Origin: Pochonia chlamydosporia 170 | Lineage: Eukaryota; Ascomycota; Sordariomycetes; Hypocreales; Clavicipitaceae | Length of the DNA stretch: 64,000 nt | Assembly (NCBI RefSeq): GCF_001653235.2 | Contig: NC_035791.1 | Coordinates: forward strand, 5,022,001-5,086,000 | Direction: 5' to 3' | In this document: in pieces, positions 58,148 through 64,000 of the stretch | Layout: each line of letters starts with the position of its first letter | Position numbering within the stretch: position 1 is the stretch's first letter | Translations under genes and position numbers: made by a program | Notes under the pieces: model-generated | What the model was told of the DNA's origin: nothing | Databases searched by the model: none | What the model saw: the letters and a program-made list of their open reading frames with translations, nothing else

Positions 58148-61100
58148 TTAGGCGGCAGCACCAGGCCCGTCGTAGCCCACGCTTGAGGAGCTGTCGCTGA
58201 CAGCTTTGCCATCATCCTCTTGCGTGTACTTGTCCCAGTTGGCCAAGACGGCTCCAATCTTGGGTGAGTTGGTCAGCTTGTAGACATCCTCAAAGTATTC
58301 CTTGGTGAGCTCAAATGGCTTGGCAGTGACATTGGGAATGTACTTTCCAACCAGCTTTGACGGATCAATCGTTGTCTTGTTGATCTTCTTGAGCAAGAAC
58401 GATCGGAAAGGCTTGACACCAGATCGCAAGAAGGTCGAATGGAAAGGCACATCAATGCCACGGAGAGGAATTGTGGCAAATCCACGCTCCAGCTCCAGGG
58501 GCAGAGGCTTCTTGAGAGTTGCGTCGGCACATCCACGGATGATCTTGCGCAAAGCCTCCTTGGCCTCCTCAATGTTGCTTCGCATCTCCTCAATATCAAT
58601 CTGCTGCATCTTGAGGAAGTTGGTCACACCGGCGAGCGTGTCTAGTGCACGCAAGTCACCAGCGCATACGTATTGCATGTTGGCAATGTTGTAGTTGACA
58701 ATCTCCAGTAACCAGCCCGTCTCCTCAGCAATGTTATTGACAACAAACTGCAGAGCTTCTTCGTTGAACGTCTTGGAGATACGGCTGGGGTTGACCGCGC
58801 ACATGGAGTAGTTGGATCGGCCAGCCTCGTCACGCTCGACGGCGACTTGCATGGTCAGACCACGGTAGAAAACAACCGACACCAGTGACTCGATGGGCAT
58901 GACATCAGCCAATGCAGCCAGGGCCGAGTATTCACCCAGAGAGTGGCCAGCAAAGGTGCTGTCACGAGGCACGAGGCCCTTTGACTTCATATCCTCGAAA
59001 CTGGCCTTCTCCATAAGAGTCAGGGCGGGTTGCGTGAATTGAGTGGCCGAAAGCAGACCAGTTGGTGAGCGGTAAGTATAAGAAGTGGTGCTCTCGTCAA
59101 TCTCCTTGAAAATACGTTCAGATTTGATGGAGCCATCAGCAGCCACAGTCTCAAAGGTCATGGCCATGTAGTTTTGGCGAATGGCCTTGCCTCTGGGGCC
59201 ACCAAAGTGGATAGTGAGCTCCTTGGGGTTGTTCTTGACAATGTTGGTGATTGAGAAGCCTAACAATGGTTAGCAGCTGTTCTTGCAATAAAAATGCATG
59301 TAAACAAGTATCAGGTGAAAGGCACTTACCATAGTTATCCAGCAGGTACTTATCAGCTCGGTCCCAAACCTCCTTGGCCACAGGGCTGCTACCATACAAC
59401 TCCATACCCATGCCTTGCTCTTGTGAGCCTTGACCAGTAAAGACGTAGGCAGTGACGGGCTGTTCTACTTCGGCCTCACCAAGTAGGACCTTCTCCTCGT
59501 TTTCGGTGTTGGTGACCTCAACCTTGATGATCTTGCGACCAGCAACCATACCAACGTGCTGCAACTTCACCTGGATATCGTCGTTGGGAAGGACCATGCC
59601 AACAAAGGTTGCGTGGAAGCTGCGGACACGGCCGATATCGTTCTCAGCAGCCCAGGTTTCAACCAAACTTCGGACAGCAGCACTGGAGTACATGCCGTGG
59701 GTGATGGTACCCGGAAGGTTGGCATAGGTGGAGAAGACGCGGGAAACGTGAATAGGGTTGTAATCTCCAGAGACGCGAGCATAAGTCTCGTTGGAGGCGG
59801 GGGCACGCAGCTGCAGAGGAGTCTTGCCACTGAGAGGGATAGGGTTCTCGAAGAGGATGGGCTGATCCAGGGGAGAGCCGTTACGCTCCAAGTAGTCAAT
59901 GACGGGGTTTCCATGCGACTCTCCAGCCTCGTAGTCGACACTGGCGACCTGAATGACTTCCTTGGTGGGTAGCTCAAGGAGAACTTGTCCTCGAGTCTCG
60001 ACACTGCTGAAGACGTTCCTGTTCTTGTAGCGGACCAGAGACTGAAGCTTGAAGGTCAGGGTCTGGCCAAGCAGGTCAATCTCGCTAGGGAGCTCATCAG
60101 TGGCGAACCACTGCTTGGAGCGCAGAATAGCAACGTCCTTGGTCGTGGCTAGGTGGACCTGGACGGGGGTCTCAATCTTGCGCTGGAAAGTATTCTCAAA
60201 GTCGGTGTACTTGCCGCGGTACAGGAACTGCGACGTCACCTCCATGACAGGCTTCCCATCACGAGAAATAGTACCACAAACCTCGACCATCTTGCCGGCT
60301 TCCTGGTTGATCACTGCGTTGACCTGGGCGGTGGTGGCAACCTCGTCACCCTTCTTGAGAGGCTCAGCGCCAGGAATCATGCGGAACTGGTTGGACAAGT
60401 GGACCAGCTTAAGCAAGTCACCATCAATGGTGCGAGGGAAGATGGGTTTGGTAATGGCCTTCCATCCAACAACAATGGCAAAGTCCATAGGAGCATTGAC
60501 AATCTTGCCAGGTCTGTCGACGAATGCTTCGCCAGTGTTGCCAACAGCGTGAACAAAGTCATTGATAGCCTCACTGGTGATAGTAGTGCGTCCACCGTCG
60601 AATGTGCTGGTGACGAGGGCGTCCAAGTTCAGGGGCTCGTCGCCGAACCACGCCTTCCAGTAGAACTCCTTGATACGATCGTTGCGGTCCTCCATGACTT
60701 CGCGGATGGGAGCGTAACCAGCCTCGGGGTGATAGGTGAACTTGAGCGGCATGGCAGCGGGCTTGCCAAGGGCCGTAGTATCCTTGATCAGGTTGACAAG
60801 AATCTCATTCTTGCCAACAAGCTTAACCTCGATGACATCGACGTAGTGGTTGTGTCGAGGTTGCTCCCGAACAATGATGGTAGTCTTGGCAGGCTCATTA
60901 GGATATTGAATTTCCACAAAAAGACCGCGAGCGGGGGCAAAGATGCGCTTGAGAGGGTTGGTCTGGAACTTCTGGCCCTGGACAACCACATCAGACATGA
61001 GAAGAGCGTGGCGCCAGTTGCGGTTAGGACCAGCCAGCAAAGCCAACCAGGAATCCACCGAGGGAAGCGAAGCGCCAGCAGCAGAAGACAGGCGGTATGT

Positions 61101-64000
61101 GTTCTTGTGAGCATCATAGGCAACCGTGAGACCCTCAACGTCGAGGGGAATCTCAGAGTCGACCAACTTGCCGCCAAAATACTCGACGGAAGGAATGGAA
61201 GACTCATCATTGCTGTACATGTCTCGGGTGAGCATCTTGATGTGAGTTTCGTGAATGCCGTCGAGAATATCCTTGATAGGCTCATCCACAACAGTTGAGA
61301 ACCTGACGGCGGCAGGACCCTGGAGGACGCAAGTTCGGCCGACATCCTGGCCAATGACAGCGTCCAAGTCCTCGGACTGCCAAAGAGAGTCCTTCTTGAA
61401 GTAGAACTCAAAGTTATCATCAAGGCTGGGAATGAAAGTGACGGGCTTCTGGAAGGGGTTCATGCAAAGCATCAGGAAGTGCTGGACGTCCTGGGCGTTG
61501 ATGATCTGAGTCTCAGCTTCTGGGTAATTAGAGAGAATGCGCTCCACAGTTGTGAAAGGGTCGTTGAGATCCGAGTAGTTCTGGAGGAGAGACGGCTTTC
61601 CGGCGACGCTGGTGAAACGTTCCTCAACACGGTGGATGAAGTCGCCAGTAAACTTGATGTAGCTGGGGTCAATCCAGCGCTTCTGATGCTTGACGTAGAG
61701 AAGTTCAACCATACGGCGAACGACATCGCCATAAGTCATATCCTCCAAATCGCAAGCCTTGCCCTCCTTATCGCACCCGAACCAAACCTTTTGGAAGTCG
61801 TCGTTGAGGCGCTTGATGATGTAGTCGCGATTCTTCTTGAGCTCTGCAATACGCTTCTCCTTGGGCAAGCTGAAGATCTTCTGGTCCATCTCGGCCCAGA
61901 AACGGACACCTCGGGTGGCCAACTTGTGAATTGGTTCACCCATTTCGGAACGAACAGTGATGACACCTCCAGCAGGACCCTTGTAAGTCTTCTCCCACTC
62001 TCCGTCTTCGACACCAGGGGCGTCGATAATAGCCTGCTTGGCATCTTTGCTGGTGTGTGCCTCCTTGGCCACCATCATGCGACTGCCGAACAAGCAGCCG
62101 TCATAGGGCATGGGAGGATAACCATACTTCTTGGACCACTGTCCGGTGATGTAAGGGTAAGTGTCCTCAGCGCCACCAAAACCACTGCCAGCGACCAGGA
62201 TAATGTTTTCTTGGCGACGGATGCGGCCGTACATTTGAAGAATGGGCTGATGGAAGTCTTCGAAGGAGTGGTGACCACCACCACGACCACCAGTCCACTG
62301 CAAGATGACTGGGAAGTTGGGGTTGGCCTTGGCGATGTTGACGACGGCCTGAATGGCTTCAACAGAACCTGGCTTGAAGCCAATATGCTTGAGACCGAGA
62401 GTCTCAATGTACTCCTGGGCAACCTCGATAGAAGGAACACCAGCACCGATGGTCAAGCCTTCGATGGGAACACCCTCAGCACGGAGCTTACCAATCAGGG
62501 GAATCTGCCAAGCCATAGCTCGAGGATTGACGTAGATCAAGTTGACGGTGATACCACGTCCAGAAGGGATTGCCTTTTCAATCTTGAGAAGAGCGTCGGT
62601 CATCATGTTACCCATGAAGTAACCACCACCAGCAAGCTCAATATGGTAACCAGCGTTCATGGTAGCAGCAACAAAATCCCAAGGAACGGTAGCAGGAGTC
62701 ATGCCAGCCACAACAATGGGAGGCAATCCAAGAAGACGACTCATCTTGGTGTCAAGATATTTGCGGCCGCTAGAGGTCTTGACGAGGCGAGGACCAAACT
62801 CCTTGACCCAGTCAATGGCATACCGCAACGCGTTCTCTTCGTCTCTATCGAAGATCTCGGGCTTGTAGCCAACCTCATTCATGGTGCCATCAATGGTACC
62901 AGCCAGAATGACACGGACGCCAGTACCCTCCTTGTTTCGGCTTGTCAGGGTACCAAGACCAGAAACACCACCGGGGCCAAAGTCCAAGATGTGAGTGGCA
63001 TCCGGGAAGACAGTGGCCTTCTCCCAGTTGACAGGGGCGCGAGTAATCAGTCGAACCAAAGCAGGGACAATATTGCCCTTGACCTCGTTTCGCAGGTCCT
63101 TTCCAGTGTTTGTGTCGAAAACAGGGATGCCAAGATCCTGGGCGTCAATGGAGATGTTTTTGAGATCAGCATCAATCATCTCAGTAGCCTCCGCGAGGTA
63201 CTTGCTGTGGAAAGGAGCCGTAATGGGGAGGAAGCGGTTGACAAAGCGGACCTTACGCTCTAGGGAACACGGGTCTGGTCTAGGCCAGTGGGAGCCTTGA
63301 CCTTGCGCAACCGAGAGTTGAGACCGTACAAAGAGGTAGGGGGACCTGTGACAACCAAGTTTCGAGGGCTGTTGATAAGCGAGATGCTGATGTGGCGGTG
63401 GGGAGGAAGGTATTCGTTGGTAGCATCAATGTGCTTCTGGACTTCCTGTTGAGAAAGATCGCGAATGCTCAACATGGGCGTGGGGTTGCCCTCGCCATGC
63501 TCCATGGACTCACGCAACATGGTAGGAGTCATGGAAGTAGTAGGGAAAGCCTGCTGGCTTCTTGTACCAACCCAGAACAAGATGGACAGCGTTGAGCTCA
63601 CAATCTCGCGCCATGACTCCCAGGAGTCGGCAGCTGCGGTTGCGGCGGCCATTACAATACCCTGAGAGTGACCAGTGCTACCACTGATGCGCTCGCGGAG
63701 CATACCAGGGTGAACACCCAGAACCTTGCAAGTAACCTCATAATGGGCCATCTGGACGAGACCGATCAAGGGGAAGCTGACAGGTGCAGAGATCAGGTAT
63801 TCAACGTCGGGAGTGGAATCGGGATGCTGTAACCAGTTCATGATATCCAGACCCTTGGGGAACATCTTCTCTGCGCTGGAGTTGGTAGAGAGAGTAATCA
63901 GCTGCTCGGCTGATGAGGTGATGAGGTCGCCAACAAAGCTGGAGTAGGTCTGGAAAACCTGGCGAAGTTCATCAAAGTATTCTTCAATGTTTCCCTGGCC
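58148..64000 (-). CDS. fas1: Fatty acid synthase subunit beta, N-terminus beyond window, frame broken
   Basis: The gene enters at the right edge and ends at 58148; about 1,925 of the usual 2,050-2,100 residues are inside, so about 150 N-terminal residues are missing. Order seen: acetyltransferase with GHSQG (Ser codon near 63666); enoyl reductase with [19 protein letters not shown] and [11 protein letters not shown]; dehydratase hot-dog part with [12 protein letters not shown] and [11 protein letters not shown]; malonyl/palmitoyl transferase with [10 protein letters not shown] (Ser near 58941). One intron at 59329-59260 (GTAAGT...TTAG, 70 nt). Role: with the alpha subunit forms the cytosolic type I synthase that makes palmitate and stearate. 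Odd: at 63262-63260 the acetyltransferase frame hits TAG directly after LDQTRVP, while the continuation [10 protein letters not shown] is in another frame (see findings). In related fungi the alpha gene often lies next door, divergently; that would be outside the window. Confidence 0.95.

Noticed and set aside
60153..61298. 381-codon open frame on the plus strand
   Set aside because: Antisense shadow of the fatty acid synthase beta gene, no recognisable domain.
61479..63263. 594-codon open frame on the plus strand
   Set aside because: It lies exactly opposite the fatty acid synthase beta gene. Strong codon bias of the real gene leaves few stops in the antisense frame, and the sequence shows no domain.

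Overview
The window looks like chromosomal DNA of a filamentous ascomycete, most likely a sordariomycete of the order Hypocreales. Evidence: short introns (about 45-120 nt) with GT...AG ends and CTAAC/CTAAT-type branch sites; an XlnR/Xyr1 protein close to those of Trichoderma and Fusarium; a HET-C-type glycolipid transfer protein; a cytochrome-b5-fused hydroxy acid dehydrogenase; and Zn2Cys6 regulators. I cannot name the species. About 15 protein genes are well supported, all eukaryotic and mostly multi-exon. I saw no rRNA, tRNA or CRISPR array.

Left part (0-14 kb): a flavin monooxygenase, the glycolipid transfer protein (het-C family), a secreted proline-rich protein with a six-cysteine tail that becomes visible only after joining four exons, an AT-rich stretch with a 238-bp inverted-repeat element, and a phospholipase D. 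Middle part (16-29 kb), gene-dense: the ESCRT-associated BRO1, a small secreted lysozyme-like protein, a cytochrome b5/FMN lactate-type dehydrogenase, the clamp-loader subunit Ctf18, and mitochondrial ribosomal protein uS4m (Nam9). The last two are divergent and share a short promoter with three CCAAT boxes spaced exactly 10 bp.

Right part (29-64 kb): two zinc-cluster regulators, each behind a very long gene-poor stretch. One is NirA/NIT4-like (34.7 kb) with about 5.9 kb upstream. The other is XlnR, regulator of xylanase and cellulase genes (46.1 kb), with about 8.6 kb upstream. They are followed by a bZIP-like protein with a degenerate zipper, a guanine deaminase with GATA-type motifs and a purine-regulator-like motif upstream, a multi-span membrane protein of unknown function, and the beta subunit of cytosolic fatty acid synthase, which runs off the right edge. 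The fatty acid synthase reading frame is broken near 63,260. This is either a sequence error or a real lesion in a normally essential gene.

The genes do not form one pathway. They are a mix of housekeeping functions (lipid synthesis, replication, mitochondrial translation, endosomal sorting), nutrient regulators (nitrate-like and xylan regulators, purine use) and two candidate secreted effectors or enzymes. The most novel items are the proline-rich cysteine-tailed secreted protein beside the transposon-like region, the lysozyme-like protein, the unusual bZIP and the fatty acid synthase frame break.
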